64,000 nucleotides of DNA. It comes from an uncultured Clostridia bacterium. GTDB taxonomy: Bacteria; Bacillota; Clostridia; UBA1381. The stretch is from the NCBI GenBank assembly GCA_947631085.1, contig CANRJY010000008.1, forward strand, positions 1-64,000, written 5' to 3'. Both the position numbers and the translations under genes were made by a program. Below the pieces are notes generated by a model. It worked only from the letters and a program-made list of their open reading frames with translations, had not been told where the DNA came from and did not search any database. Positions 29,213-42,665 of this stretch are shown in pieces. Position 1 is the stretch's first letter, and every line of letters begins with the position of its first letter.

Positions 29213-30598
29213 TTATTTTGTTATCATATCCCCTATGTTTACGACGTCTCCCGCGCCCATAGTGAAGATTATTTCGCCCTCAGACGCGGTTTTTTTGATA
29301 TATTCCGCTATATCCTCGAATTTGTCGATATATTTCGCGTCAACTCCGCGCTTTTTTATTTCCTCCGCCAGATTTTCGGGCTTGGTCACTCCGTCAAACT
29401 GCTCGCGCGCCGCGTAGATGTGCGTTAAAATCAACTCGTCCGCGTCGTCGAACGCCTTTACAAATTCGTCCCACAGCGTCCGCGTTCTCGAATATGTGTG
29501 CGGCTGGAATATACAGCGGATCTTTTTGTGCGGGAATTTTTTTGCCGCTTTGAGAGTGGCGGCGATTTCGGTCGGGTGATGCGCGTAATCGTCTATCACC
29601 ACCGCGCTGTTTACAAATCCCTTTTTCTCAAAACGCCTGTGCGTTCCCTTGAACTGCTCAACGCCCTCCGCCGCCGTTTTAGCGTCTATTCCGAGAAGCT
29701 CGCATACCGCGATCGCGGCGAGTGTGTTCAGTACATTGTGCTCGCCCGGTACGTTCAGCTTTACATGGCACAGCTTTTCTCCGTTTTTGCAAACGTCGAA
29801 CGACGGAAAGCCCGCGTCGTATTTTACGTTTTCGGGATAATAATCAAATTCCTTATCCATTCCGTATGTGATTATGTCAAGCCCCGTTCCCGCGAGCGCT
29901 TTTTTGATATTCTCGTCGCTTCCCAGCGCGACCACCGAACCGACGCCTTCCGTAAGCATCGCGAATTTTCTGAAGCTGTCGATTATCATATCTATGCCGG
30001 TGAAAAAGTCGAGATGATCCTCCTCGATATTCGTTATTAGCGCGATAGTCGGATAAAATTTCAAAAAGCTGTTCGTATATTCGCACGCCTCGGTCACGAA
30101 ATAATCCGAGCCGCCCGTCCTTATGTTTCCGTCTATTATGTCAAGCTCTCCGCCGACGCTTATCGTAGGATCAACTCCCGCGTGAATAAGCGCGTGCGCC
30201 AGCATGGAGGTCGTGGTGGTCTTTCCGTGCGTGCCGCTAACGCCTACCGCGTGAGTGTAATTTTTCATGATCGCGCCCAAAAACTCGGCTCGGTTTACCG
30301 TACGCAAATTATGCTCCTTCGCCGTAATCATTTCGGGATTGTCGTCATGCGCGGCGGCTGTGTATACAACGAGCGCCGCGGACGTAATTTCGGGGTGACA
30401 CGTGCCGTGACCGTATACTATATCCGCGCCCAGCCCTTCGAGCTTTTCCGTTATTTTGCTTTTGTTCCAGTCAGAACCCGTAACCTTGTATCCGTCCTTT
30501 AAAGCGATCTGCGCCAGACCACTCATGCTTATTCCGCCTATGCCGATAAAGTGAATATGCGCTCCGTTTTCCAAATCGGACATTTTAAACCGTTCCAT
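29213..30598 (-). CDS. murC: UDP-N-acetylmuramate--L-alanine ligase
   Basis: HFIGIGGISMSGLA; GVSGTHGKTTTTSMLAH; DDYAHHPTEI; start inferred at MERFKMSDLEN. Confidence 0.95.
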   Translation of the reverse strand: MERFKMSDLENGAHIHFIGIGGISMSGLAQIALKDGYKVTGSDWNKSKITEKLEGLGADIVYGHGTCHPEITSAALVVYTAAAHDDNPEMITAKEHNLRTVNRAEFLGAIMKNYTHAVGVSGTHGKTTTTSMLAHALIHAGVDPTISVGGELDIIDGNIRTGGSDYFVTEACEYTNSFLKFYPTIALITNIEEDHLDFFTGIDMIIDSFRKFAMLTEGVGSVVALGSDENIKKALAGTGLDIITYGMDKEFDYYPENVKYDAGFPSFDVCKNGEKLCHVKLNVPGEHNVLNTLAAIAVCELLGIDAKTAAEGVEQFKGTHRRFEKKGFVNSAVVIDDYAHHPTEIAATLKAAKKFPHKKIRCIFQPHTYSRTRTLWDEFVKAFDDADELILTHIYAAREQFDGVTKPENLAEEIKKRGVDAKYIDKFEDIAEYIKKTASEGEIIFTMGAGDVVNIGDMITK

Positions 30599-30782
30599 AT
30601 TCAAAAGGCTTCCTTTCCTATAAATTCCTCGCTTTGAAAGCATATCCTGAAATTCAAAAAAATCTAATGTATTAATTATATAACGAATAATCGGGTTTTA
30701 AAACACATTTTTAAAAATTCGGCAAAACGCACAAATGATGTCAAAAAAAATTAGTCATAACAGACAAAACTTACCCATACTA

Positions 30783-30811
30783 TTGACAAATTTTGATATT
30801 TTTTGTATTAT
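30783..30811 (+). promoter_or_regulatory. spoVG promoter
   Basis: TTGACA-N17-TATTAT. Confidence 0.65.
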
Positions 30812-30863
30812 TATAATAACAAAAAAATAATTGTTGATTACACACGAAGGGGTGGTGAAACAG

Positions 30864-31151
30864 TTGGAGATTACCGATATACGAGTAAAGATGGTAACAA
30901 CCGATAGCCGAATGAAGGCGGTTGCATCTGTGACATTTGACAATTCTTTTGTTGTGCATGACATCAAAGTTATCGCGGGACAGGATAAATTATTTACAGC
31001 TATGCCGAGCAGACGTACTCCTGAGGGCGAGTATAAAGATATCGCACATCCAATCAACAGCAGTATGCGTACAATGCTTGAATCACAAATTCTTGCAAAA
31101 TACGAGGAGGAGCTTAGCAAAATTGACAGCGAAATTGGGGCAGAAGAATAA
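30864..31151 (+). CDS. spoVG: SpoVG family protein, TTG start
   Basis: (M)[36 protein letters not shown]...[35 protein letters not shown] upstream of TTG 30864. Confidence 0.93.
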   Translation: MEITDIRVKMVTTDSRMKAVASVTFDNSFVVHDIKVIAGQDKLFTAMPSRRTPEGEYKDIAHPINSSMRTMLESQILAKYEEELSKIDSEIGAEE

Positions 31152-31218
31152 TTAAGGATTTAGCTGAATTAATTAAGACACCGTCAAAAACTTTAAGCAT
31201 TTATTAGGTAACATTCAA

Positions 31219-31250
31219 AATCTCTTGGGGATATCCCCAAGAGATTTTTA
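31219..31250. terminator. bidirectional terminator spoVG/araD
   Basis: AATCTCTTGGGGATATCCCCAAGAGATT 28-bp perfect palindrome plus T-run. Confidence 0.85.
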
Positions 31251-31258
31251 TATATTGT

Positions 31259-31948
31259 TTATTTTTGTCCGTAATACGCGTTCGCGCCGTGCTTTCTGAG
31301 ATAATGCTTATCGAGAATAGCCTGCGAGATAGGCGGAAGTCCGGGAGTGAGCTGCATCGCTCTGAGCGCCATTTTCGCGACCTCCTCCAAAACGACCGCG
31401 TTATGTACCGCGTTATGCGCGTCAGTTCCCCAGGCGAACGGACCGTGGTTCGAGACGAGAACTCCGGGGATCGCCATAGGGTCGATATCCTTAAAGGTTT
31501 CGATTATGACCTTGCCCGTATTTTTTTCGTACTCGCCTTCGATCTCCTCCTTCGTCATAAGGCGCGTAGCGGGGATCTCGCCGTAAAAGTAATCCGCGTG
31601 AGTAGTACCGAACGCGGGAATGGGTTTACAAGCCTGAGCGAACGAAGTAGCCCATGACGAATGAGTATGAACGATACCGCCGCATTCGGGAAAAGCCTTA
31701 TACAATTCAAGATGCGTCGGAGTGTCCGACGACGGATTTAAGCCGCCCTCGACCTTGTTCCCGTCCATATCCACGACAACCATATGCTCCGGCTGCAGCT
31801 TATCGTATTCCACGCCGGACGGCTTTATGACAAACAGCCCCTTTTCGCGGTCGATGCCGGACACGTTGCCCCATGTGAACGTAACAAGTCCGTAACGCGG
31901 CAAATCGAGATTAGCCTTCCATACTTGTTCTTTTAACTGCTCTAACAT
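31259..31948 (-). CDS. araD: L-ribulose-5-phosphate 4-epimerase
   Basis: [60 protein letters not shown]. Confidence 0.93.
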   Translation of the reverse strand: MLEQLKEQVWKANLDLPRYGLVTFTWGNVSGIDREKGLFVIKPSGVEYDKLQPEHMVVVDMDGNKVEGGLNPSSDTPTHLELYKAFPECGGIVHTHSSWATSFAQACKPIPAFGTTHADYFYGEIPATRLMTKEEIEGEYEKNTGKVIIETFKDIDPMAIPGVLVSNHGPFAWGTDAHNAVHNAVVLEEVAKMALRAMQLTPGLPPISQAILDKHYLRKHGANAYYGQK

Positions 31949-31961
31949 TTTTTGTTCTCCT

Positions 31962-33551
31962 TTACTTCAAAAATTCTACCGCCGCTTTTTCAATCGGCAC
32001 GCCTTTCGCGTATCTCGCTGAAAAAGCGTTAAATCCTTCAACGTCCGCCGCGTCGGGCTCGAGGGTGTATGTTTTGCTGTTTGCGAATACCTTGTTGTTC
32101 AGGAAATCCGTCAGACTTTCGCCGTTCGTTTTGTTGAGCATATACGACGCCAAAATCGCCATGCCCCACGGACCGCCCTCGCCCGCCGTTTCCATAAGCG
32201 ATACGGGCGTGTTTATCGCCGCCGCAAGATAGCTTTGCGCTACGTCTTTGGTCTTAAAAATGCCGCCGTGACCGAACATTTTGTCAAGCTTGACGTTTTC
32301 CTTTTCCATGAGTATATCCATGCCGAGCTTGAGCGTGCCGAACGCGGAATACAAATGCGCTCTCATCATGTTCGCAAGCGTGAATTTGCTTTCGGGAGTG
32401 CGTACGAATAACGGTCTGCCCTCCGAAACTCCCGTGATATTCTCGCCCGAGAAATAGCCGTATGACAGCAAGCCTCCGCAGTCCTTGTCGCCCTCGAGCG
32501 ATTTTTTGTAAAGCGTTTCGTAAAGCTCGGACGCGCCGATATTAACGCCTATCTCATTCGCGAACTCGCGGAAAATTTCGACCCATGCGTTCAAATCAGA
32601 CGTGCAGTTGTTGACGTGAACCATCGCGACGGAGTCGCCGACCGGAGTCGTGACAACGTCGATTTCGGGATATGCCTTCGAGAGCGGCTTTTCGAGCACC
32701 ACCATCGCGAATACCGACGTTCCCGCCGACACGTTGCCCGTACGCTTCGTTATGCTGTTCGTCGCCGCCATACCCGTTCCCGCGTCGCCTTCGGGCGGGC
32801 AGAACGGTATGCCGGGCTGCAGCTTACCGCTCACGTCGAGCAGCTTCGCGCCCTCGGCGGTGAGTTTGCCGCCCTCGTCTCCCGCGACGAGTACCTTCGG
32901 AAGGAGCTCCGATAATTTCCACGGCTGATTTTCCGTTAATTTCTCAAATTTTTTCACCATTTCCGCGTCGTAATCGCGCGTTTCGCTGTCGATAGGGAAC
33001 ATACCCGAAGCCTCGCCCACGCCGAGCACCTTTTCGCCGGTCAGCTTCCAGTGAACATAGCCCGCGAGAGTGGTGAAGAATTTGATCTCGGGAACATGCG
33101 GCTCGTTGTTCAGCACTGCCTGATACAGATGCGCTATGCTCCAGCGCTCGGGAATGTTGAAATTAAATAATTCCGACAGCTCCGCCGCCGCCTGACCCGT
33201 TATGCTGTTTCGCCATGTCCGAAACGGCACGAGCAGCTCGCCCGCTTCGTTAAACGCCATATAGCCGTGCATCATGGCGCTGAAGCCTATCGCGCCTATT
33301 ACGGTAAGCTCCTCGCCGTATTTTTCCTTTACGTCTTTCGCCAAATCGGCGTAGCAGTCCTGTATGCCCGTCCATACGTCGTCGAGCGAGTATGTCCAGA
33401 TTCCGTTTTCGAGACGGTTTTCCCAGTCGTGGCTGCCCGACGCTATTGGAACGCTGCTCTCATCGACGAGTACCGCCTTTATGCGTGTTGAACCCAGCTC
33501 TATTCCGAGCGCCGTTTTGCCCGACGCTATCGCGTTTTTGATTTTTTCCAT
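31962..33551 (-). CDS. FGGY-family carbohydrate kinase (probable L-ribulokinase/xylulokinase role)
   Basis: [39 protein letters not shown]; adjacent to araD. Confidence 0.88.
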   Translation of the reverse strand: MEKIKNAIASGKTALGIELGSTRIKAVLVDESSVPIASGSHDWENRLENGIWTYSLDDVWTGIQDCYADLAKDVKEKYGEELTVIGAIGFSAMMHGYMAFNEAGELLVPFRTWRNSITGQAAAELSELFNFNIPERWSIAHLYQAVLNNEPHVPEIKFFTTLAGYVHWKLTGEKVLGVGEASGMFPIDSETRDYDAEMVKKFEKLTENQPWKLSELLPKVLVAGDEGGKLTAEGAKLLDVSGKLQPGIPFCPPEGDAGTGMAATNSITKRTGNVSAGTSVFAMVVLEKPLSKAYPEIDVVTTPVGDSVAMVHVNNCTSDLNAWVEIFREFANEIGVNIGASELYETLYKKSLEGDKDCGGLLSYGYFSGENITGVSEGRPLFVRTPESKFTLANMMRAHLYSAFGTLKLGMDILMEKENVKLDKMFGHGGIFKTKDVAQSYLAAAINTPVSLMETAGEGGPWGMAILASYMLNKTNGESLTDFLNNKVFANSKTYTLEPDAADVEGFNAFSARYAKGVPIEKAAVEFLK

Positions 33552-33786
33552 TTTTTGAACCTCCGTACATTTTATTACATTAATTATAATGGTATTTTTT
33601 TGAATTGGCAATATATAATCGAAAAAAAATTTCCGTTTTGAAAGAAATGTTGTAATTTCTTCATGAGTATTTCAGTCATGTTACACAAATTTTGAAAAAA
33701 TTCTCCCGTATCTTAACAATTTTGTTGCAATCTTGTAATGATTGTGGTATAATTATAGTGAATAAGCAGCTACAGGGGGCAGATTA

Positions 33787-34956
33787 ATGGAGTTACTGAT
33801 ATTCGGCAGTATTGACAAAGACTCGGGGATAAGGGGTATCCTCGATAAAGACAACACGGCTGTGCTCAGGAGCATTGTTAATTTTGCAGAAACGGAGGGC
33901 GTTACAACTCATTGTATCCGCGAGTATGTGGCGTCGCTCATGGCGAACGATGAAAATATATTATCATCGCTTTCTCAGGCGGGAAAAGCTATCGGAGACG
34001 ACCTTTACCGTCTCGCCCTGTTTGATACTGAGCAAATCTATAAGAAGCTGTTCACAACGCAGATAAAGTACACGCCGTCCGGAAACGGCGCGAACTGCTG
34101 CGAGGCGTATAAGAAGTCGATTAAATCCATAGTGGACGCTGATTCGGCAAAAGAGCTTTTAAACAGGCTCATATCCCATTACAGAACTCTCGGCACGGGC
34201 ATACTCGCGAAATACGCGGCGTTCCGCTACGACGAGGACGGGCTTTTCGGAATAGGCAGCACCGAGGATATCACCTTCGATTCTCTTATCGGACTTGAAC
34301 ATCAGAAGCAGGTACTTATTGACAACACAAAATCGTTTATCAAAGGAATGCCGGCGAACAACGTGCTTTTGTTCGGCGACAGAGGTACCGGAAAATCGTC
34401 CTCTGTGAAGGCGCTTCTGAATATGTTCATGGATGAAGGGCTCAGAATTATAGAAATGCCCAAGCACTGCATAAAGGATATTCCCAAGCTTTCAAGACAG
34501 CTTGCGGAAAAGCCGCACAAATATATACTGTTCCTCGACGATTTGACTCTCGACCCTGAGGAGCCTGCGTTTAAGGCTCTCAAAATCGCGATGGAAGGAC
34601 AGCTTCAGGCAAAACCCGATAACGTCCTCATTTATGCGACTTCTAACCGCAGACATCTTATAAAGGAAAATTGGTCTGACCGCAAGGGCGACGAGATGCA
34701 TGTAAACGACCAGCTCCAGGAAACGCTTTCGCTTTCGGAGCGGTTCGGAATCAGCCTCGTTTTCAGCGCGCCGACCAATCAGAAGGAATATTTCCATATC
34801 GTTGCGGAGCTGCTTAAACAGCATGGTGTCGAAATGAACAAGGAAATCGAAAGAGAAGCCAACGTATGGCAGATGAACTACGGCGGCAGAAGCGCGAGAT
34901 GCGCCAAACAGTTCGTTGCGGCATATTTATCGAAGGAACAATCCAAAAGGGGGTAG
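33787..34956 (+). CDS. DUF815-type AAA+ ATPase
   Basis: LLFGDRGTGKSSSVKALLN Walker A; FLDDLTLD Walker B; NRRHLIKENWSDR; promoter TTGCAA-N17-TATAAT at 33725-33753. Confidence 0.88.
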   Translation: MELLIFGSIDKDSGIRGILDKDNTAVLRSIVNFAETEGVTTHCIREYVASLMANDENILSSLSQAGKAIGDDLYRLALFDTEQIYKKLFTTQIKYTPSGNGANCCEAYKKSIKSIVDADSAKELLNRLISHYRTLGTGILAKYAAFRYDEDGLFGIGSTEDITFDSLIGLEHQKQVLIDNTKSFIKGMPANNVLLFGDRGTGKSSSVKALLNMFMDEGLRIIEMPKHCIKDIPKLSRQLAEKPHKYILFLDDLTLDPEEPAFKALKIAMEGQLQAKPDNVLIYATSNRRHLIKENWSDRKGDEMHVNDQLQETLSLSERFGISLVFSAPTNQKEYFHIVAELLKQHGVEMNKEIEREANVWQMNYGGRSARCAKQFVAAYLSKEQSKRG

Positions 34957-34961
34957 TTTCC

Positions 34962-36077
34962 ATGATAAGAAGGCTTATCACCGTCTCCGCGGCAATACTC
35001 GCGCTGATATGCGCGAACGCTTCGGCGGCGGAATATATATCCGCATACAGTCAGGATAATTCATATACGGTAGCAAAAGAGGACTGGATGGGCGAAAAAG
35101 TCATAATTTCCGATTATGACAAAAACGGAAGTCTTATCGGCTGCGGAATGTACACCGCCGAAAACGGCGTGTTCACAATTCCCGCGAATAAGCTGAGTGA
35201 TTTATCAAGAGCATGGTTCCCCGTCACAGACGAGGTTTTGGATGTAAAGCTTGCGAAACCGTCAGCAACGGAAGCTCCCGAGCCGACTTCTCAGCCCACG
35301 GAAGCTCCCGAAACGACCCTTCAGCCCACGGCGGCGCCCGATTTGTCCTATCCGGCTGTTTACGGAAAGGAACTTAACGCGGTGAACGCATTCGCGGTAG
35401 TAAACGACGTGGTTTCCGCAACCGTTGACGGAGAAGAATGCTTCGAGGTCTCCCTGTTTTTCCAGGGACGCGAAACAACGGTCGTGCTGCCGGCGGATCT
35501 ACCGATATCATCGCCGTCCGATGAGTTTTCATACATGGACGGGAAAAATGCCGGAGCCTTAATGACAGGCGACGTAATTTTTACCCGCAAAGATCTTTTT
35601 GGCGAGTACGCGGTTTTAAGCCTTATATACCGCCCTCTTGACGCGGAGACCGTCTTGAGCGACTCTCACGGCGCGAGCTTCGAAAAGCTCATATCAGCCG
35701 AGGGCAAGGTTGCGGGATTTGACTGGAGCGTTATGCGGTACGGAAGTCCCGCAAAGGGCGACGGTACGAGCTACGCGTTCGGCGTTGTGTATGAGCGGCT
35801 TTCGGGCGAGCTTGCCCTGATCGGTCCCGACGGAAATACCAACGACGCGCTGTATATACCGACCCAAAACGACACAATCGTCTACAGGTATGACGCGTCC
35901 GTGAGAAACAATCCGTTGTCCGTCGAAAGAGTTTCGTCGATACGCGGCATCTCAGGCGCCAAACCCGACGATAACGGCTTTATAACCTACGGCGACGCTT
36001 CAAAGTACACCTACGCGCTCGTCAGAACGATCGACGGAACGGCAACCGATATAGTTGTTTTTACAAATTACAGATGA
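34962..36077 (+). CDS. secreted hypothetical protein with EAPEPT-type linker
   Basis: Signal peptide MIRRLITVSAAILALICANASAAE; GGGGG RBS; linker TEAPEPTSQPTEAPETTLQPTAAP. Confidence 0.8.
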   Translation: MIRRLITVSAAILALICANASAAEYISAYSQDNSYTVAKEDWMGEKVIISDYDKNGSLIGCGMYTAENGVFTIPANKLSDLSRAWFPVTDEVLDVKLAKPSATEAPEPTSQPTEAPETTLQPTAAPDLSYPAVYGKELNAVNAFAVVNDVVSATVDGEECFEVSLFFQGRETTVVLPADLPISSPSDEFSYMDGKNAGALMTGDVIFTRKDLFGEYAVLSLIYRPLDAETVLSDSHGASFEKLISAEGKVAGFDWSVMRYGSPAKGDGTSYAFGVVYERLSGELALIGPDGNTNDALYIPTQNDTIVYRYDASVRNNPLSVERVSSIRGISGAKPDDNGFITYGDASKYTYALVRTIDGTATDIVVFTNYR

Positions 36078-36173
36078 TGTCAATGTGATACTGACTCAAT
36101 AAGGTCTGTTTTCGCATCTGGCGGAGCAATCCGGCAAGATAGATAACATGAAGAATAGGAGGATGCAATCATA

Positions 36174-37196
36174 ATGAAGAAATTTACAAAAATCGCTGCT
36201 GCGGTTATATCTGCAGTTTTAATGTCAAGCACAGTAAGCGCGCTTGCGTTTGAAAGCGCAATAAATGTAACCTTAAACGGAATAGTTGACAACGATATAC
36301 ACTATGTTTCATTTGGCGAAACACGTCCGATACAGATAAATGACAGCACTTTCGTGCCGATCAGACGGCTCGCGGAATCAGCAGGTATGACCGTAACATG
36401 GGACGAGCCAAACAAAACGGCGTTAATAAGCCTCAAAGCCAACGCGGCTTCGGCGTTGCCGGCAGAAAGGTACGCCGCGGCTATTATATCGAAAATAGGC
36501 GGATACGGGCTTGAGCTCGTTCCGAGCGACATAACCGCCGAAATGAAGCTTAACGACAATAACGCGGTAATACGCTATAATTTTATTGATACCGACGGCG
36601 ACACGGTTGCTATCGGCAAGACGATAACTATGGACTCCGCGGCGACAATGCTTAACGAAACGCTTATGATCCCGCTGCGCAATTCAATGGAAATATTCGG
36701 TCTGTATGTTGACTGGAACCAGGACACGTTAACGGCGGATATATCGATTCCTTCGTATGTGTCCGCGCCTAAGGGGCTCTCGATCATCGCAAACTACTCC
36801 CCGGGCGTTGTTTCCTCGAGCAGTTCAGCTCCGATCGTGACAGAAACCGTGACAGAAACCGTAAGCGTTGAGGAAAATGATCCGGTTGACACCAATCCGG
36901 CGCTCGGTCAGTATCTCGGACGTTTCAAGATAACGCACTACTGCACATGCAGCGAATGTAACGGAGGCTGGGGCAACACCACCGCATGGGCGGGAGAGAT
37001 AATCCCGGGACAAACCATCGCGGTCGATCCCACAATAATCGGCAAATTGAGATGGGTTTACATAGACGGCTACGGAATACGCCGCGCCGAGGACTGCGGC
37101 GGAGCCGTAAAGGGTTATCACATAGACGTAGCGGTATCCGATCACCACGACTACGAAGGAGTTACATATAAAGACGTTTATTACCTCGCCGAATAA
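36174..37196 (+). CDS. secreted stalk (copper-amine-oxidase N-like) plus 3D-domain protein
   Basis: PIQINDSTFVPIRRLAESAGMTVTWDEPNKTALI; YCTCSECNGGWGNTTAWAGEIIPGQTIAVDP...AEDCGGAVKGYHIDVAVSDH. Confidence 0.88.
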   Translation: MKKFTKIAAAVISAVLMSSTVSALAFESAINVTLNGIVDNDIHYVSFGETRPIQINDSTFVPIRRLAESAGMTVTWDEPNKTALISLKANAASALPAERYAAAIISKIGGYGLELVPSDITAEMKLNDNNAVIRYNFIDTDGDTVAIGKTITMDSAATMLNETLMIPLRNSMEIFGLYVDWNQDTLTADISIPSYVSAPKGLSIIANYSPGVVSSSSSAPIVTETVTETVSVEENDPVDTNPALGQYLGRFKITHYCTCSECNGGWGNTTAWAGEIIPGQTIAVDPTIIGKLRWVYIDGYGIRRAEDCGGAVKGYHIDVAVSDHHDYEGVTYKDVYYLAE

Positions 37197-37215
37197 AAAT
37201 TGATTTTTAATAATA

Positions 37216-37254
37216 CACCTTCAAAAGTCAAACACTTTTGAAGGTGTATTTTTT
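37216..37254. terminator. terminator between convergent stalk-domain genes
   Basis: ACACCTTCAAAAGT-CAAAC-ACTTTTGAAGGTGT then T-run. Confidence 0.85.
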
Positions 37255-37272
37255 ATATTAAGAAGAAAGTAA

Positions 37273-38373
37273 TCAGTGAGATGAGATTTTATATGTATAT
37301 TTTTTCTCCGGCCATTCACGTCCGCCATTGGTAGACTTATTTCCGCACGAGGAAATATCTCCGGATGCGTCATAGCTGTATTTATAGTTATAGAAATATC
37401 TTGATGACTTATACCCTGTCAGCTGTCCGTCGGTATTATATGTAAAATAGACCGCATCATCTCCATGCACTTCCGATATAAGACCGAGATTATTGAATGT
37501 GTATTGTGTTATGAACTTAAAATCCGGATAATTAGGCGACCTTCCCGATGTGCTCGTTTCTCCTGTACTCTCATTACGCACATATTCAAAATCATCGCCG
37601 TAAAGCGTATTTACGCCATAGTCGCAAACTCCGCCATCAGAGTTTTGCTTGATTTCATAAGTCATCAAGCCATTTTCATCCTCATGCGTTATCCTCTCAA
37701 CCGCTCCTTCGTTATATGTAAAGCGCGTCGTACCCTTTTTACAAAATTCAAAAAATGTGTTTCCGTTTATATTCGCGAAAAACGGCATAAAAGCTCCGGT
37801 GTCGTCATCAATTATTATTTCATAAATAAGATTTTCGTCATTGTAATACACCGTTCCTATATTAACTCCGTCCTCGTTAGTCACACTTACGCTGTATGCT
37901 TGCCGCTGCTTCGGAATTATATTAACAGTATTAAGAGAACCCGTCCAAACCACCTTACAGTCAAGAGCTTCGGATACCGCCCTTAGAGGAACCATAGTTC
38001 TGTCACCAATAATTTGCGCCGGCACATCTAACTCCTTTACTTCGCCGTTCACCGTCATATTTGCGGTGTTAACAGTAATATTTATAGTTTTGTCTTCCTT
38101 TGATGCCGCAGCGGTTTGAGTTTCTTCGATCCATTCAACTTTTGCGCCCAATGCTTCAAAAATCGCGCGCATCGGAACGAGTGTCCTGTTATTAACCAAT
38201 ACCGGAGGCTGGTCGTATTTAATCAGCCTGTTATTCATGAAAATATGGATATCGTTTTTATCCTCGATATACATGTCCGCACCCTCTGCAAAATGAAGCG
38301 TCGCATTCACCGCAATAACCGGCAATAACGCTACAGCCAGCGAAGCAATCAATACAGCAAATTTCTTTTTCAT
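37273..38373 (-). CDS. secreted stalk-domain (copper-amine-oxidase N-like) protein
   Basis: VNNRTLVPMRAIFEALGAKVEWIEETQTAAA and IGDRTMVPLRAVSEALDCKVVW; signal peptide MKKKFAVLIASLAVALLPVIAVNA. Confidence 0.87.
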   Translation of the reverse strand: MKKKFAVLIASLAVALLPVIAVNATLHFAEGADMYIEDKNDIHIFMNNRLIKYDQPPVLVNNRTLVPMRAIFEALGAKVEWIEETQTAAASKEDKTINITVNTANMTVNGEVKELDVPAQIIGDRTMVPLRAVSEALDCKVVWTGSLNTVNIIPKQRQAYSVSVTNEDGVNIGTVYYNDENLIYEIIIDDDTGAFMPFFANINGNTFFEFCKKGTTRFTYNEGAVERITHEDENGLMTYEIKQNSDGGVCDYGVNTLYGDDFEYVRNESTGETSTSGRSPNYPDFKFITQYTFNNLGLISEVHGDDAVYFTYNTDGQLTGYKSSRYFYNYKYSYDASGDISSCGNKSTNGGREWPEKKYTYKISSH

Positions 38374-38433
38374 AAAAATCATCCTTTCATTATACATATT
38401 TTTATTATCATAACACATCATAATCAAAAAGTC

Positions 38434-38447
38434 AACTGTATACAGTT
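38434..38447. promoter_or_regulatory. palindromic operator candidate
   Basis: AACTGTATACAGTT next to/overlapping TTGACT-N17-TATGAT of 37273..38373. Confidence 0.4.
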
Positions 38448-38507
38448 AAACTTTTTGCAGTTAATATTATAAAATAATTTATATTATTTGATAAAGGAAT
38501 GATTTTA

Positions 38508-38750
38508 ATGACGCTCGTTGAAGCGGTTGCCGCGCGTATTATAGCGCTTTGCCATCAGCGCGGTATAACTCCCAATAGGCTCAGCACCATATCCGGAATG
38601 ACACAATCAACTATAAACAATATTTTAAACACAGGAAGCAAAAATCCGACAATTTCAACCGTGAAAAAGATTTGCGACGGATTGGAAATCACTTTAGCGG
38701 AATTTTTTGACGATGATGTATTTATAAATTTAGAACAAGAAATAAAATAA
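38508..38750 (+). CDS. XRE-family HTH regulator
   Basis: ITPNRLSTISGMTQSTINNILNTGSKNPTISTVKKICDGLEITLAEFF. Confidence 0.9.
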   Translation: MTLVEAVAARIIALCHQRGITPNRLSTISGMTQSTINNILNTGSKNPTISTVKKICDGLEITLAEFFDDDVFINLEQEIK

Positions 38751-38791
38751 AGCGGAGCTCACTGCTCCGCTTTCAATTTTTCTATTTTTAA

Positions 38792-39145
38792 TTACAGCGC
38801 GCTTTTCGCCGTCTCAACAAGCTTCGTGAACGCCGCGGGATCCGCTATCGCTACCTCGGAGAGCATCTTTCTGTTCATCTCAATGCCCGCCTTCTTTAAG
38901 CCGTTCATGAATGTCGAATAGTTCATGCCGTTCATCTTGCAAGCCGCCGAAATTCTTGTTATCCACATACGGCGGAAATCTCTCTTCTTTCTCTTTCTGC
39001 CGACATACGCGTTCTGCATCGAACGCATAACAGCCTGGTTCGCTACTCTGTACTGCTTGCTCTCCGCGCCTCTGAAGCCTTTAGCAAGCTTTAATATCTT
39101 CTTGTGCTTTTTTCTTGTATTTAATGCGCCTTTTACTCTTGCCAT
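38792..39145 (-). CDS. rplT: 50S ribosomal protein L20
   Basis: [41 protein letters not shown]. Confidence 0.98.
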   Translation of the reverse strand: MARVKGALNTRKKHKKILKLAKGFRGAESKQYRVANQAVMRSMQNAYVGRKRKKRDFRRMWITRISAACKMNGMNYSTFMNGLKKAGIEMNRKMLSEVAIADPAAFTKLVETAKSAL

Positions 39146-39166
39146 TAGTTTCTACCTCTCTTTCGA

Positions 39167-39370
39167 TTATTTATAAGGAATCAGCTTCTTGATTACAGCC
39201 GCGTTAGCCTTTGAGCAGTACGCCTGCTTTCTCAGGTGTCTTTTTCTCTTTGTTGTTTTCTTGTTAAGAATGTGACGTCTGAACGCTTTGTTCATCTTAA
39301 CCTTGCCGTTCTTTGTGAGATTGAATCTCTTAGCGGCAGCTCTGTGAGTCTTTATTTTAGTCTTAGCCAT
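39167..39370 (-). CDS. rpmI: 50S ribosomal protein L35
   Basis: MAKTKIKTHRAAAKRFNLTKNGKVKMNKAFRRHILNKKTTKRKRHLRK. Confidence 0.97.
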   Translation of the reverse strand: MAKTKIKTHRAAAKRFNLTKNGKVKMNKAFRRHILNKKTTKRKRHLRKQAYCSKANAAVIKKLIPYK

Positions 39371-39404
39371 TTTGTCCTCTCCTTCCGGTATTTTAAAAAT
39401 ATTC

Positions 39405-39914
39405 TTATGAAAGAGGCGCGAGGAACATAGTCATATTCCTGCCCTCCAGTTTAGCCGGTCTTTCAACCGTACCCGCTTCCTTAGCCTGCTCCGCAAATTT
39501 CTCGAGAAGCGTCAATCCAAGCTCCGAATGAGTTACCTCACGTCCGCGGAATCGCACCATCACCTTTACCTTGTCGCCGTGCTTCAGGAACTTTACCGCG
39601 TTGCGGCATTTTGTGTTGAAGTCGTTCTTGTCGATTGAAGGCGATAATTGAATCTCCTTGATATTTATTACCTTCTGATTCTTCCGGTTCTCTCTTTCCC
39701 GCTTGTTTAGTTCAAATCTGTACTTGCCGTAGTCCATGATTTTGCACACCGGCGGCTTTGCCTGCGGCGCGACCTTAACAAGGTCAAGACCCTTCTCGTT
39801 GGCAATCGCCTGCGCGGACTTGGCGTCCATGATACCTAATTGCTCGTCTCCGAAAACAACTCTTATCTCTTTATCACGGATTTGTTCATTGATTTGTACG
39901 TCATTCTTAGCTAT
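39405..39914 (-). CDS. infC: translation initiation factor IF-3, non-canonical ATA start
   Basis: IAKNDVQINEQIRDKEIRVVFGDEQLGIMDAKSAQAIANEKGLDLVKVAPQAKPPVCKIMDYGKYRFE; in-frame TGA at 39921-39923 blocks extension; GAGGAGTGA RBS. Confidence 0.93.
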   Translation of the reverse strand: MAKNDVQINEQIRDKEIRVVFGDEQLGIMDAKSAQAIANEKGLDLVKVAPQAKPPVCKIMDYGKYRFELNKRERENRKNQKVINIKEIQLSPSIDKNDFNTKCRNAVKFLKHGDKVKVMVRFRGREVTHSELGLTLLEKFAEQAKEAGTVERPAKLEGRNMTMFLAPLS

Positions 39915-39952
39915 GGTTATTCACTCCTCACTGTTAATAAAATTTATAAGAC

Positions 39953-39977
39953 TAAAAAACGGATGTCAGAACATCCG
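39953..39977 (-). terminator. leader terminator/attenuator upstream of infC
   Basis: CGGATGT-TCTG-ACATCCG followed by TTTTTT on minus strand. Confidence 0.6.
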
Positions 39978-40147
39978 AATAATACACACTGCGAGCGTGA
40001 TATTTACCGCATAAATCATAGTCCATACGGTGAGAACGGATAGTCCTGCTTGTTTTTCTTGTGATAATATACCACACTTAACGCGATTTGTCAAGTGTTT
40101 CGAGAAAAAAATCTCCCGATTTTTTCGGGAGATTTTTCTCTTTTTTG

Positions 40148-42622
<2,475 letters not shown>

Positions 42623-42665
42623 TCCTTCTCTGTTTTATGTCTTTTCTTCCCTTTTATCCTCGCTT

